Shown in pieces: positions 16,096-26,406 of a DNA stretch of 64,000 nt. This DNA comes from an uncultured Blautia sp. GTDB taxonomy: Bacteria; Bacillota; Clostridia; Lachnospirales; Lachnospiraceae. Both the position numbers and the translations under genes were made by a program. The DNA lies in assembly GCA_946557785.1 (NCBI GenBank), contig CAMNTH010000001.1:62001-126000 (forward strand). Reading direction: 5' to 3'. Under the pieces are notes generated by a model. That model was not told the DNA's origin, searched no databases, and saw only the letters and a list, made by a program, of their open reading frames with translations. Every line of letters starts with the position of its first letter. The first letter of the stretch is position 1.

Positions 16096-17113
16096 CGTGG
16101 AAATTTTCCGTATAATGCAGTTCATAATCTTCCGTAATAAAGACTGCCTGTACATCCTTCAATTTGTTTACATATTCCATCCCTTTTTTGTATCCAAGGG
16201 CAAAGCAGGCAGTGCTTAGCGCATCTCCATCCACGGATTTGTCTGAGATGATTGTAACAGCTATGAGATCATTTTTGTAAGGATAACCATCTGCTGGATT
16301 TAAAATATGATGGTAGAGAGTTTTGTCCTTTTCGAAAAAACGCTCATAAATACCTGAGGAAACAACGGACTTATTCCGGATATCCATAACGGCGGCCGTT
16401 TCGTTCCGGTCTGCAAAGGGCTTTTGGATTCCGATTTTGAAGGGGGTTCCGTCAGGCTTGCAACCAATGCAGACAATATTTCCCCCAAGGCTTATGACAG
16501 CGCTTTGGATATCCTTGGAAAGAAGATATTCTTTTATCTGATCAGCAATGTATCCTTTGGCGATTCCCCCAAGGTCAAGGGTGGTATCCGGGGAGGTGAA
16601 GGCGATATTGGATCCGTCAATCCGAACATTTTGAAAACCGCATTTTGAAAGTGCATTGTCAAGGTCTTTCTGTGCAGGGACTTTTGGTGTCACCGAGGTG
16701 AAATTCCAAAGATCTGTTAAAGGTGCAATGGCAATATCAAAAGCTCCATCGGTTCTTTTTGCATAATCAAGTCCGATGGAGATAAGGTCGCCCAGCTCTT
16801 CTGATACAGCATAAGTATCCTGTTTCCCGCAGATTAGGGGAAGCTCCCTGTGATTGAGCTGATAAAGCTCACTGCCTTTTTTGGTGCGGCTGAAAATGGC
16901 TTCATATTTATCACACAGCTTCATACAGTCTTCAAGAAGCGTTTGATCTTGGGAATCATAAATGGTTATGGTCACAACCGTATTTAGCTTAAAATCCGTA
17001 GAGCGGATGAAATCCTCGCTGACGGAATGGGTTTTTGGCTGGCTTTTCTGCACGCTGCAGCCTGCAAGGCACAAAGCCAGAAAAAGGATGGACATCGAAT
17101 GTTTTATTTTCAT
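16070..17113 (-). CDS. apbE: FAD:protein FMN transferase (ApbE-like lipoprotein)
   Basis: Membrane-anchored enzyme that attaches FMN to Thr residues of exported flavoproteins such as Rnf and Nqr subunits. An N-terminal lipoprotein signal is present with lipobox LAGC. Family motifs include the FAD-binding LGGIAKGYIAD segment near residue 178, VISLGGN, and DGDALSTACFALG near residue 285. At 347 residues the length is normal. It is transcribed away from the L10 leader and convergently with the GNAT gene. No partner flavoprotein is in the window. Confidence 0.92.
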   Translation of the reverse strand: MKIKHSMSILFLALCLAGCSVQKSQPKTHSVSEDFIRSTDFKLNTVVTITIYDSQDQTLLEDCMKLCDKYEAIFSRTKKGSELYQLNHRELPLICGKQDTYAVSEELGDLISIGLDYAKRTDGAFDIAIAPLTDLWNFTSVTPKVPAQKDLDNALSKCGFQNVRIDGSNIAFTSPDTTLDLGGIAKGYIADQIKEYLLSKDIQSAVISLGGNIVCIGCKPDGTPFKIGIQKPFADRNETAAVMDIRNKSVVSSGIYERFFEKDKTLYHHILNPADGYPYKNDLIAVTIISDKSVDGDALSTACFALGYKKGMEYVNKLKDVQAVFITEDYELHYTENFHENIPLLAN

Positions 17114-17221
17114 AAAGTCTCCTGTTGCTTTTGCTCTGAATTGCTTCTATATTAAGTATATCCCAAAAGAGCCTGATTGGAAAGGTATAAATAAAATGTT
17201 GGAAATTCAATGAGAAAACTA

Positions 17222-17250
17222 TTGACACACCCGGGAGGATGTGCTATTTT
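17222..17250 (+). promoter_or_regulatory. Sigma-A promoter of the rplJ operon
   Basis: Perfect TTGACA (17222-17227), 17-nt spacer, TATTTT (17245-17250), just before the L10 leader. Confidence 0.75.
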
Positions 17251-17254
17251 ATTA

Positions 17255-17376
17255 AAGAACGCTGCCGAAGACAGTAGGTGCCGTAAGGCATAAGGATTAA
17301 AACGCCTACCGAGGACTAGAAGTATTCTAACAGGATTACACAAGGTCTAACTGTCATGCAGTCAGATCTTTTTTTG
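17255..17376 (+). ncRNA. Ribosomal protein L10 leader
   Basis: Structured autoregulatory leader bound by the L10-(L7/L12)4 complex. The conserved block GCCGAAGACAGTAGGTGCC, the central GCCGTAAGGC hairpin, the return strand GCCTACCGAGG and the following terminator are all present in the expected order, immediately upstream of rplJ-rplL. Confidence 0.88.
17344..17376 (+). terminator. L10 leader attenuator
   Basis: GGTCTaACTG / CAGTcAGATC stem with a TCATG loop followed by seven Ts. It would be formed when L10 complex occupies the leader. Confidence 0.8.
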
Positions 17377-17459
17377 TTTTGAGTTCGGGAATTTCCCGCT
17401 TCAGAATATTCTTATTGCGACGGCGGTATATCAAAATCTATAAGGAGGTGTACCATTTC

Positions 17460-17981
17460 ATGGCAAAAGTAGAACTGAAACAACCAATTGTAGAAGAAAT
17501 CGCAAGCAGCATTAAAGATGCTCAGGCTGTAGTTCTTGTTAATTACAGCGGTCTTACTGTTGAACAGGATACTATTCTTCGTAAGGAATTAAGAGAATCC
17601 GGTATTCATTATAAAGTTTACAAAAACACTATGATGAACCGTGCATTTGCAGGCACAGACTGCGAAAGTCTCTGCAAACATCTGGAAGGAACCAATGCTC
17701 TGGCAATTTCTACTACAGATGCTACTGCACCGGCAAGGATCCTTGCAAAATATGCAAAACAGTATCCGGCATTAGAGCTGATCGCCGGTGTTGTTGAAGG
17801 AAACTACAATGATCAGGCAGGAATCCAGGCTCTTTCTCAGATTCCGTCCAGAGAAGAACTTCTTGGCAAATTGCTTGGAAGCATCCAGTCTCCGATTACC
17901 AATCTTGCTCGTGTTCTTAATCAGATCGCAGAAGCAGGCGGAGCAGAAGCAGCAATTGCTGCAAAAGGCGCTGAGGCTTAA
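17460..17981 (+). CDS. rplJ: 50S ribosomal protein L10
   Basis: Stalk base protein that anchors L7/L12 dimers on the ribosome and represses its own operon through the leader. The 173-residue protein begins MAKVELKQPIVEEI and has the typical AVVLVNYSGLTVEQ and R-x-x-GxxYKVYKNTM segments, with a C-terminal helix for L7/L12 binding. The ATG at 17460 follows AAGGAGGTG. Upstream in-frame codons lie within the leader and are not used. Confidence 0.95.
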   Translation: MAKVELKQPIVEEIASSIKDAQAVVLVNYSGLTVEQDTILRKELRESGIHYKVYKNTMMNRAFAGTDCESLCKHLEGTNALAISTTDATAPARILAKYAKQYPALELIAGVVEGNYNDQAGIQALSQIPSREELLGKLLGSIQSPITNLARVLNQIAEAGGAEAAIAAKGAEA

Positions 17982-18071
17982 TTCACAGCCGCAGACACAC
18001 TTATGAATTTGTCCCGCAGATAGAACTGGGGAAGAAGAAAAAATAAATCTATTATATGGAGGGAAATTAAA

Positions 18072-18443
18072 ATGGCAAAATTAACAACAGAAGAATTTAT
18101 TGCGGCAATTAAAGAATTATCCGTATTAGAGTTAAATGAATTAGTAAAAGCTTGCGAAGAAGAATTCGGCGTATCTGCAGCAGCAGGCGTTGTAGTTGCA
18201 GCAGCAGGTCCTGCTGAAGCAGCAGAAGAAAAAGATGAGTTCGATGTAGAACTTACAGAAGTAGGTCCGAACAAGGTTAAAGTTATTAAAGTTGTTCGTG
18301 AAGTTACCGGCTTAGGCCTGAAAGAAGCAAAAGAAGTTGTTGATGGTGCTCCGAAGGTTGTTAAGGAAGCTATTTCCAAGGCAGAAGCAGAAGACCTCAA
18401 AGCAAAACTGGAAGCTGAAGGCGCTAAGGTTACACTTAAATAA
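18072..18443 (+). CDS. rplL: 50S ribosomal protein L7/L12
   Basis: Stalk protein of 123 residues that recruits translation GTPases. It has an N-terminal dimerisation helix ([20 protein letters not shown]), an Ala-rich hinge around residues 38-55 and a C-terminal globular domain with the conserved [18 protein letters not shown] motif that contacts EF-Tu and EF-G. GGAGGG precedes the ATG. It follows rplJ by 90 nt and is followed by a strong terminator. Confidence 0.96.
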   Translation: MAKLTTEEFIAAIKELSVLELNELVKACEEEFGVSAAAGVVVAAAGPAEAAEEKDEFDVELTEVGPNKVKVIKVVREVTGLGLKEAKEVVDGAPKVVKEAISKAEAEDLKAKLEAEGAKVTLK

Positions 18444-18457
18444 TTCCGGCAGACGAT

Positions 18458-18504
18458 ATCCCCACGAGGACCTGATTTTCAGGAAACCCGTGGGGATTTT
18501 TTTT
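18458..18504 (+). terminator. Terminator after rplL
   Basis: ATCCCCACG / CGTGGGGAT stem followed by a run of Ts. It separates the rplJL unit from the rpoBC promoter. Confidence 0.9.
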
Positions 18505-18579
18505 CAGGAATACCAAAGAAGTATACCTATATACTTCTCGTAAAAGAAAAAATATTCGGTAAATATTCATAAAAATTGG

Positions 18580-18608
18580 TTGACAGGTTTTGGGTCTTAT
18601 GCTATAGT
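18580..18608 (+). promoter_or_regulatory. Sigma-A promoter of rpoBC
   Basis: TTGACA (18580-18585), 17-nt spacer, TATAGT (18603-18608) preceded by TGC, an extended -10. Confidence 0.85.
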
Positions 18609-18635
18609 GAAGAATGCTATATTATGGCAAGGTAT

Positions 18636-18663
18636 GCCTGCTTGTCTGGGAGGACAGGCAGGC
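18636..18663 (+). other. Stable hairpin in rpoB 5' leader
   Basis: Eleven-base-pair stem GCCTGCTTGTC / GACAGGCAGGC with one G-U pair and a six-base loop. It has no T-run, so it is not a terminator. It lies about 40 nt before the rpoB start and could stabilise or regulate the mRNA. Confidence 0.6.
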
Positions 18664-18702
18664 TAATGCGGTAATAAATAAAAAAACAGGGGTGAAACGT
18701 CA

Positions 18703-21700
18703 ATGGAAAAAAACAGAATTCGTTCTGTAAAAACTGGAAAAAGCATGCGTATGAGCTACCAGCGGCAAAAAGAAGTCCTCGAGATGCCGAATTTGATCGA
18801 AGTCCAGAAAGATTCCTACCAGTGGTTTCTTGACGAGGGATTAAATGAAGTTTTCGATGATATTTCTCCAATCGAAGATTTCAGCGGCAAGCTCAGTCTG
18901 AAATTTATTGACTTTACATTTGACGAGAAAGATGCGAAATACTCTATTGAGCAGTGTAAAGAACGTGACGTGACTTATGCTGCACCTTTGAAGGTTCGCG
19001 TACAGCTCATAAACAAAGAAACAGGAGAAATTAAGGAAACTGAGATTTTTATGGGAGATCTGCCGTTGATGACAGCGACAGGTACATTTGTAATTAACGG
19101 TGCAGAGCGTGTAATCGTAAGCCAGTTAGTTCGTTCCCCTGGAATCTATTATGCTATTGCACATGATAAAGTTGGTAAGAGGTTGTTTTCCAGTACCGTT
19201 ATTCCTAACAGAGGTGCATGGCTGGAATATGAAACTGACTCCAACGACGTATTTTATGTAAGAGTAGACAGAACCAGGAAGGTTCCGATTACAGTGCTGA
19301 TTCGTGCCCTGGGTATTGGCACCAATGCGGAAATCGTAGAGCTGTTCGGCGAAGAGCCAAAGATTCTGGCAAGCTTTACCAAGGATACTTCTACGAATTA
19401 CCAGGAAGGCCTTTTGGAATTATATAAGAAGATCCGTCCGGGTGAGCCGCTGGCAGTTGAAAGCGCTGAGAGCCTTATCATGGCCATGTTTTTTGACCCG
19501 AGAAGATATGATCTTGCCAAAGTAGGACGGTATAAATTTAACAAAAAGCTTCATTTTAATAAACGTATTGTAGGCCATAAGCTGGCTGAAGATGTAGTAG
19601 ATGCGTCTACTGGCGAGATTATTGCTGAGAAAGATACTGTAGTAACAAGAGAAATGGCTGATGTGATCCAGAATGCAGCCGTTCCTTATGTTTGGATGCA
19701 GGGGGAGGAACGCAATATTAAGGTTCTTTCCAGCTTAATGGTTGATATTACTAGCTATGTGGATCTTGATTGTGATCCAAGGTCATTAGGTGTTACAGAA
19801 TTAGTATATTACCCTGTATTAGAAAAAATTCTGGAAGAAAATGACAATATTGAAGAGATTAAAGCAGCTATCCGCAGGGATATCCATGACCTGATTCCGA
19901 AGCATATTACAAAGGAAGACATTCTTGCTTCCATTAATTATAACATGCATTTGGAATATGGCATGGGAAATGACGATGACATTGACCATTTGGGCAACCG
20001 CCGTATCCGTTCTGTAGGTGAGCTTCTTCAGAACCAGTACCGCATCGGTCTTTCCAGACTGGAGAGAGTTGTCCGTGAAAGAATGACCACACAGGATGTG
20101 GAGAGCGTTTCCCCGCAGTCCCTGATTAATATTAAGCCTGTTACTGCGGCAGTGAAGGAGTTTTTCGGTTCTTCCCAGCTGTCACAGTTCATGGATCAGA
20201 ATAACCCCCTGGGTGAGCTGACACATAAGAGACGTCTTTCCGCCCTGGGTCCTGGCGGTCTGTCACGAGACAGAGCCGGATTCGAGGTTCGAGATGTTCA
20301 TTATTCCCATTACGGACGTATGTGCCCTATTGAAACACCTGAAGGTCCCAACATCGGTCTGATCAACTCTCTTGCATCTTATGCAAGAATTAATCAGTAC
20401 GGATTTATTGAGGCACCGTACCGTAAGATTGATAAAGCAGATCCTAAGAATCCGCGTGTAACAGATGAAGTGGTTTATATGACTGCGGATGAAGAAGATA
20501 ACTATCATGTAGCACAGGCGAATGAGCCGCTGGATGAGAACGGATACTTTGTAAATAAGAATGTATCCGGCCGTTTCCGCGAAGAGACACAGGAATATGA
20601 GAAGAGAATGTTCGATTATATGGACGTCTCTCCAAAGATGGTATTCTCTGTAGCAACTGCGTTGATTCCGTTCCTTCAGAACGATGATGCAAACCGTGCG
20701 CTGATGGGATCCAACATGCAGCGTCAGGCTGTGCCGCTCTTGACTACGGAAGCGCCTGTTGTAGGAACCGGTATGGAGACCAAGACTGCTGTTGACTCCG
20801 GTGTCTGCATTGTGGCAAAGAAATCAGGAACTGTTCTTCGCTCCACATCTACGGATATTACCATCCAGAATGATGATGGAACAAAAGAAAATTATCATCT
20901 GACGAAGTTTTTGAGAAGTAACCAGAGCAACTGCTATAATCAGAAGCCGATCGTGTTCCAGGGAGAGCATGTAGAGGAAGGCCAGGTTATTGCAGACGGC
21001 CCTTCCACAGCTAATGGAGAGCTTGCCCTTGGAAAGAACCCTCTGATCGGTTTCATGACCTGGGAAGGTTATAACTACGAGGATGCTGTTCTTTTAAGTG
21101 AAAAACTGGTACAGAACGATGTTTATACATCTGTTCATATTGAAGAATATGAAGCAGAAGCCCGTGATACGAAGCTGGGACCGGAAGAGATCACAAGAGA
21201 TGTTCCTGGTGTGGGCGATGATGCTTTGAAAGACCTGGATGAGCGGGGAATTATCCGTATCGGTGCAGAAGTTCGCGCCGGGGATATCCTGGTGGGCAAG
21301 GTAACTCCTAAGGGAGAAACAGAGCTGACAGCAGAAGAACGGCTCCTGCGGGCAATCTTTGGTGAGAAAGCACGTGAAGTACGTGATACTTCTCTGAAAG
21401 TGCCTCACGGCGAATACGGTATTATCGTAGATGCCAAGGTATTTACAAGAGAGAACGGTGATGAGCTGTCTCCTGGAGTAAATCAGTCAGTCCGCATCTA
21501 TATTGCCCAGAAACGTAAGATTTCCGTAGGTGATAAGATGGCTGGGCGTCATGGTAATAAGGGTGTTGTTTCCCGTGTGCTCCCTGTTGAAGACATGCCG
21601 TTCCTGCCAAATGGCCGTCCGCTGGATATCGTACTGAATCCTCTGGGTGTGCCGTCCCGTATGAATATCGGACAGGTTTTGGAAATTCACTTAAGCCTTG

Positions 21701-22566
21701 CTGCAAAAGCCCTTGGCTTTAATGTTGCAACACCTGTATTTGACGGTGCAAACGAAAATGATATTCAGGATACACTGGAGCTTGCAAATGATTATGTAAA
21801 TACAGAAGATTTTGAAGAATTCCGTGAAAAATATCAGGACATTTTAAGTGCAGACGTTATGGAATATCTGGATGAGAATAAAGACCACAGATCACTCTGG
21901 AAGGGTGTTCCCATTTCCAGAGACGGTAAAGTGCGGCTTCGTGACGGACGTACAGGAGAGTATTTTGACAGCCCTGTAACAATTGGACACATGCATTATC
22001 TGAAGCTGCACCATTTGGTTGATGATAAGATCCATGCCCGTTCCACAGGCCCATATGCACTGGTTACCCAGCAGCCTTTGGGCGGTAAAGCTCAGTTTGG
22101 CGGTCAGCGTTTCGGTGAGATGGAGGTTTGGGCTTTGGAGGCATATGGTGCTTCTTATACACTCCAGGAGATCCTGACAGTAAAATCAGATGATGTTGTA
22201 GGACGTGTTAAGACCTACGAGGCGATCATCAAAGGCGACAACATTCCTGAGCCGGGAATTCCGGAATCTTTCAAGGTACTTTTGAAGGAGCTGCAGTCCC
22301 TGGGCTTGGATGTAAAGGTTCTCAGAGAGGATCAGACCGAAGTAGAAATTATGGAAACCGTAGATTACGGCGACACAGACCTTCGTTCCGTGATCGAAGG
22401 AGATTCAAGAGGACATCGCGACGAGGAATCCTTAGGAAAGCATGGCTATATCCAGCAGGAATTCAGTGACGGAGAGCTTGTGGATGTGGATGTAGACGAG
22501 GAAGAAGAGGAAGACGATGACGACTATTTAGAGCTTGAAGATTCCTACGATGATGACGAGGAATAG
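18703..22566 (+). CDS. rpoB: DNA-directed RNA polymerase subunit beta
   Basis: Second-largest polymerase subunit, 1287 residues. Typical segments are the fork/rifampicin region ([43 protein letters not shown], described by parts), [15 protein letters not shown] and the C-terminal [12 protein letters not shown]. The rifampicin-pocket residues appear to be the sensitive type (Asp, His and Ser at the usual positions). A highly acidic tail ([10 protein letters not shown]) extends beyond the common length. The start is set by an AGGGGTG site. Confidence 0.97.
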   Translation: MEKNRIRSVKTGKSMRMSYQRQKEVLEMPNLIEVQKDSYQWFLDEGLNEVFDDISPIEDFSGKLSLKFIDFTFDEKDAKYSIEQCKERDVTYAAPLKVRVQLINKETGEIKETEIFMGDLPLMTATGTFVINGAERVIVSQLVRSPGIYYAIAHDKVGKRLFSSTVIPNRGAWLEYETDSNDVFYVRVDRTRKVPITVLIRALGIGTNAEIVELFGEEPKILASFTKDTSTNYQEGLLELYKKIRPGEPLAVESAESLIMAMFFDPRRYDLAKVGRYKFNKKLHFNKRIVGHKLAEDVVDASTGEIIAEKDTVVTREMADVIQNAAVPYVWMQGEERNIKVLSSLMVDITSYVDLDCDPRSLGVTELVYYPVLEKILEENDNIEEIKAAIRRDIHDLIPKHITKEDILASINYNMHLEYGMGNDDDIDHLGNRRIRSVGELLQNQYRIGLSRLERVVRERMTTQDVESVSPQSLINIKPVTAAVKEFFGSSQLSQFMDQNNPLGELTHKRRLSALGPGGLSRDRAGFEVRDVHYSHYGRMCPIETPEGPNIGLINSLASYARINQYGFIEAPYRKIDKADPKNPRVTDEVVYMTADEEDNYHVAQANEPLDENGYFVNKNVSGRFREETQEYEKRMFDYMDVSPKMVFSVATALIPFLQNDDANRALMGSNMQRQAVPLLTTEAPVVGTGMETKTAVDSGVCIVAKKSGTVLRSTSTDITIQNDDGTKENYHLTKFLRSNQSNCYNQKPIVFQGEHVEEGQVIADGPSTANGELALGKNPLIGFMTWEGYNYEDAVLLSEKLVQNDVYTSVHIEEYEAEARDTKLGPEEITRDVPGVGDDALKDLDERGIIRIGAEVRAGDILVGKVTPKGETELTAEERLLRAIFGEKAREVRDTSLKVPHGEYGIIVDAKVFTRENGDELSPGVNQSVRIYIAQKRKISVGDKMAGRHGNKGVVSRVLPVEDMPFLPNGRPLDIVLNPLGVPSRMNIGQVLEIHLSLAAKALGFNVATPVFDGANENDIQDTLELANDYVNTEDFEEFREKYQDILSADVMEYLDENKDHRSLWKGVPISRDGKVRLRDGRTGEYFDSPVTIGHMHYLKLHHLVDDKIHARSTGPYALVTQQPLGGKAQFGGQRFGEMEVWALEAYGASYTLQEILTVKSDDVVGRVKTYEAIIKGDNIPEPGIPESFKVLLKELQSLGLDVKVLREDQTEVEIMETVDYGDTDLRSVIEGDSRGHRDEESLGKHGYIQQEFSDGELVDVDVDEEEEEDDDDYLELEDSYDDDEE

Positions 22567-22582
22567 AAAGGGGAAAGAATAC

Positions 22583-25500
22583 ATGGCAGAAACAACCAAT
22601 ACAACAGAAACATATCAGCCAATGACTTTCGATGCCATCAAACTTGGACTGGCGTCCCCTGAGAAGATCAGAGAGTGGTCAAGAGGCGAGGTTTTAAAAC
22701 CCGAGACCATTAACTACCGTACCCTGAAACCCGAAAAAGACGGTCTTTACTGCGAAAGAATTTTCGGGCCAAGCAAGGACTGGGAATGTCATTGCGGTAA
22801 ATATAAAAAAATTCGTTATAAAGGCGTTGTCTGTGACCGATGCGGTGTAGAAGTTACGAAAGCATCGGTCCGCAGGGAACGTATGGGACATATTGAGCTT
22901 GCAGCTCCGGTATCCCATATCTGGTATTTTAAAGGAATTCCGTCCCGTATGGGGCTTATCCTGGATCTGTCACCAAGAGTTTTGGAGAAGGTTCTGTATT
23001 TTGCAAATTATATTGTTCTGGATCCTGCAGATTCCGGCCTGACATATAAGCAGGTGCTTACGGAAAAGGAATACCAGGAGGCCAGAGAGAGCTATGGAAA
23101 CAATTTCCGCGTAGGTATGGGAGCAGAATCCATTCTGGAGCTTCTTCAGGCCATTGACCTTGAAAAAGACGCAGCAGAGCTGAAGAAAGAATTGAAGGAT
23201 GCTACAGGACAGAAAAGAGCAAGAATTATTAAGCGTCTGGAGGTTGTGGAGTCCTTCCGTGAATCCGGTAACCGTCCTGATTGGATGATCATGACTGTTA
23301 TTCCGGTAATTCCTCCGGATCTTCGCCCAATGGTACAGCTGGACGGCGGCCGTTTTGCAACTTCCGACCTGAATGACCTGTACAGAAGAATTATTAACCG
23401 TAACAATCGTCTGAAAAGACTGTTGGAGCTGGGGGCTCCGGATATTATTGTCCGCAATGAGAAACGTATGCTGCAGGAAGCTGTAGATGCTCTGATTGAC
23501 AATGGCCGCCGCGGCCGCCCGGTTACCGGTCCTGGAAACAGACCGCTGAAATCCCTGTCAGAGCTTTTGAAAGGTAAATCCGGCCGTTTCCGTCAGAACC
23601 TTTTAGGTAAGCGTGTTGACTATTCCGGCCGTTCCGTTATCGTTGTAGGACCGGAACTGAAGATTTACCAGTGCGGTCTTCCCAAAGAAATGGCTATTGA
23701 GCTTTTCAAACCATTTGTTATGAAAGAACTTGTTGCTAACGGAACCTCACACAATATTAAGAATGCCAAGAAGATGGTGGAGAAGCTTGAGCCGGCTGTA
23801 TGGGATGTTCTGGAGGAGGTTATTAAGGAACATCCGGTTATGCTGAACCGTGCGCCTACTCTGCATCGTCTGGGTATCCAGGCATTTGAGCCTATTCTTG
23901 TAGAAGGTAAGGCGATCAAGCTTCATCCCCTTGTGTGCACAGCATTTAATGCGGACTTTGACGGTGACCAGATGGCTGTCCATCTTCCTCTGTCCGTTGA
24001 AGCACAGGCAGAATGCCGGTTCCTTCTGCTTTCACCAAACAACCTTCTGAAACCTTCAGATGGTGGCCCTGTTGCCGTTCCTTCTCAGGATATGGTGCTT
24101 GGTATTTACTATCTGACTCAGGAGAGACCAGGAAACAAAGGTGAAGGAAAGTTCTTTAAGAGCGTGAACGAAGCCATTCTTGCATATGAAAATAAAGCAA
24201 TTACTCTCCAGACAAGGATCCTGGTTCGCTGTACCAAGAAGATGCCGGATGGTACTGTGCTTTCCAGGAATGTAGAATCTACACTGGGACGTTTCCTCTT
24301 TAATGAGATCCTTCCCCAGGATCTTGGTTTTGTAGACAGAAGCGTTCCGGGAAATGAACTTCTTTTGGAAGTTGATTTTCTGGTAGGCAAGAAGCAGCTG
24401 AAACAAATCCTGGAAAAGGTTATTAATACCCACGGCGCAACAAAGACCGCAGAAGTTCTGGATGCGATCAAGTCTACAGGTTACAAGTATTCTACGCGTG
24501 CAGCTATGACCGTATCTATTTCTGATATGACTGTGCCGCCGCAGAAGCCTGAAATGATCAAGAATGCTCAGGATACCGTTGACCTGATTACGAAGAATTA
24601 TAAGCGAGGCCTTATTACAGAGGAAGAGCGTTATAAGGAAGTAGTAGATACCTGGAAGAAGACGGACGATGAGCTGACAAAGGCTCTGCTGTCAGGTCTT
24701 GATAAGTATAACAACATTTTCATGATGGCTGACTCCGGTGCCCGTGGTTCTGATAAGCAGATCAAGCAGCTTGCAGGTATGCGCGGATTGATGGCCGATA
24801 CAACTGGTCACACTATCGAGCTTCCTATTAAGTCCAATTTCCGTGAAGGTCTGGACGTATTGGAGTACTTCATGTCTGCTCACGGTGCACGTAAAGGTTT
24901 GTCTGATACAGCCCTTCGTACAGCTGACTCCGGTTACCTGACAAGACGTTTGGTAGACGTATCACAGGAACAGATTATCCGTGAGACTGACTGCTGTGAG
25001 AACAGAGAAGAGATCGCAGGCATGTATGTACGCGAATTCTCAGACGGCAAAGAGGAGATTGAAAGCTTACAGGAGCGTATTACAGGAAGATATTCCTGCA
25101 ATACCATCAAGAATAAGGATGGAGAGGTTCTTGTAAAGGCGAACCATATGATTACGCCTAAGCGCGCTGCCCGTATTATGAAAGAGGGTGTCAGCGAAGA
25201 AGGCGGAGCTATTGACCGGGTGAAGATCCGTACCATTCTTACCTGCAGATGTAAGGTTGGTATCTGTGCAAAATGTTATGGAGCCAATATGGCAACCGGT
25301 GAACCTGTACAGGTTGGAGAATCTGTCGGAATTATTGCGGCTCAGTCCATTGGTGAGCCTGGTACACAGCTGACCATGCGTACTTTCCATACCGGCGGTG
25401 TTGCCGGCGGTGATATTACACAGGGTCTTCCCCGTGTAGAGGAGCTTTTTGAGGCCAGAAAGCCGAAAGGACTTGCAATTATCACAGAGATCAAAGGTAC

Positions 25501-26239
25501 TGCAACTATTAATGATACCAAGAAAAAGCGCGAGATTATTGTAACAGATCCAGAAACCGGAGATTCCAAGACCTATCTGATTCCGTACGGTTCCCGTGTA
25601 AAGGTTCTTGACGGACAGGTTCTGGAAGCTGGTGACGAGCTGACGGAAGGTAGCGTAAATCCCCATGATATCCTGAGAATTAAAGGTGTCCGTGCTGTTC
25701 AGGACTATATGATCCGTGAAGTGCAGCGTGTTTACCGTCTCCAGGGTGTTGAGATCAATGATAAGCATATTGAGGTTATTGTACGTCAGATGCTGAAGAA
25801 AATTCGTATTGAAAACAATGGAGATACGGATTTCCTCCCGGGAACACTGGTTGACGTCCTTGAATATGAAGAAGTAAATGAAAAACTTTTAGAAGAAGGA
25901 CAGGAGCCGGCAGAAGGAAAACAGGTTATGCTTGGTATTACCAAGGCATCTCTGGCAACCAACTCCTTCTTGTCAGCAGCATCCTTCCAGGAGACCACAA
26001 AGGTTCTTACGGAAGCTGCTATTAAGGGTAAGGTTGACCCATTGATCGGTTTGAAAGAAAACGTTATTATTGGTAAATTGATCCCTGCAGGTACGGGTCT
26101 GAAACGCTACAGTGAAATTGCACTGGATACAGGAGAAGAGCCGGAAGAACCTGCCGTTGTTGAGGAAGAAGATGTCCCGGCAATGGAAGAGGAGATGCTG
26201 GAGGAAGAATCCGAAGCAGTTGAAATGGAAGAAGAATAA
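22583..26239 (+). CDS. rpoC: DNA-directed RNA polymerase subunit beta'
   Basis: Largest polymerase subunit, 1218 residues. The N-terminal zinc site has CHCGKYK and CDRCGVEV. The catalytic magnesium motif is [12 protein letters not shown]. The trigger loop ([21 protein letters not shown], in parts) and a second zinc cluster ([13 protein letters not shown]) are intact. The C-terminal tail is Glu-rich like that of rpoB. The ATG at 22583 follows AAAGGGGAAAG; an upstream in-frame ATG overlaps rpoB and lacks a site. Confidence 0.97.
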   Translation: MAETTNTTETYQPMTFDAIKLGLASPEKIREWSRGEVLKPETINYRTLKPEKDGLYCERIFGPSKDWECHCGKYKKIRYKGVVCDRCGVEVTKASVRRERMGHIELAAPVSHIWYFKGIPSRMGLILDLSPRVLEKVLYFANYIVLDPADSGLTYKQVLTEKEYQEARESYGNNFRVGMGAESILELLQAIDLEKDAAELKKELKDATGQKRARIIKRLEVVESFRESGNRPDWMIMTVIPVIPPDLRPMVQLDGGRFATSDLNDLYRRIINRNNRLKRLLELGAPDIIVRNEKRMLQEAVDALIDNGRRGRPVTGPGNRPLKSLSELLKGKSGRFRQNLLGKRVDYSGRSVIVVGPELKIYQCGLPKEMAIELFKPFVMKELVANGTSHNIKNAKKMVEKLEPAVWDVLEEVIKEHPVMLNRAPTLHRLGIQAFEPILVEGKAIKLHPLVCTAFNADFDGDQMAVHLPLSVEAQAECRFLLLSPNNLLKPSDGGPVAVPSQDMVLGIYYLTQERPGNKGEGKFFKSVNEAILAYENKAITLQTRILVRCTKKMPDGTVLSRNVESTLGRFLFNEILPQDLGFVDRSVPGNELLLEVDFLVGKKQLKQILEKVINTHGATKTAEVLDAIKSTGYKYSTRAAMTVSISDMTVPPQKPEMIKNAQDTVDLITKNYKRGLITEEERYKEVVDTWKKTDDELTKALLSGLDKYNNIFMMADSGARGSDKQIKQLAGMRGLMADTTGHTIELPIKSNFREGLDVLEYFMSAHGARKGLSDTALRTADSGYLTRRLVDVSQEQIIRETDCCENREEIAGMYVREFSDGKEEIESLQERITGRYSCNTIKNKDGEVLVKANHMITPKRAARIMKEGVSEEGGAIDRVKIRTILTCRCKVGICAKCYGANMATGEPVQVGESVGIIAAQSIGEPGTQLTMRTFHTGGVAGGDITQGLPRVEELFEARKPKGLAIITEIKGTATINDTKKKREIIVTDPETGDSKTYLIPYGSRVKVLDGQVLEAGDELTEGSVNPHDILRIKGVRAVQDYMIREVQRVYRLQGVEINDKHIEVIVRQMLKKIRIENNGDTDFLPGTLVDVLEYEEVNEKLLEEGQEPAEGKQVMLGITKASLATNSFLSAASFQETTKVLTEAAIKGKVDPLIGLKENVIIGKLIPAGTGLKRYSEIALDTGEEPEEPAVVEEEDVPAMEEEMLEEESEAVEMEEE

Positions 26240-26248
26240 ACGATAGAG

Positions 26249-26286
26249 AGCCCCTTTGCCGCTTGAAAACGGCAGAGGGGCTTTTG
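26249..26286 (+). terminator. Terminator after rpoC
   Basis: AGCCCCTTTGCCG / CGGCAGAGGGGCT stem and loop TTGAAAA followed by TTT. Confidence 0.85.
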
Positions 26287-26352
26287 CATCTGCATAAAGA
26301 ATAAGGAAAGTTTATGAAAATAAGAAAAAAATACAAACAAAAAAGGAATTCG

Positions 26353-26361
26353 TGGTATAAT
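26353..26361 (+). promoter_or_regulatory. Extended -10 promoter, shared motif copy 2
   Basis: TGGTATAAT within the same 19-nt sequence as at 15137. It lies 46 nt before the kinase start, and the upstream DNA is A-rich. Confidence 0.6.
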
Positions 26362-26406
26362 GTGAACACTTGTAAGTAATGTGCAGTTTGGTAGAAAGGT
26401 GCAAAG

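Noticed and set aside
25067-25768. 233-codon open frame opposite rpoC
   Set aside because: Shadow frame within a conserved polymerase gene.
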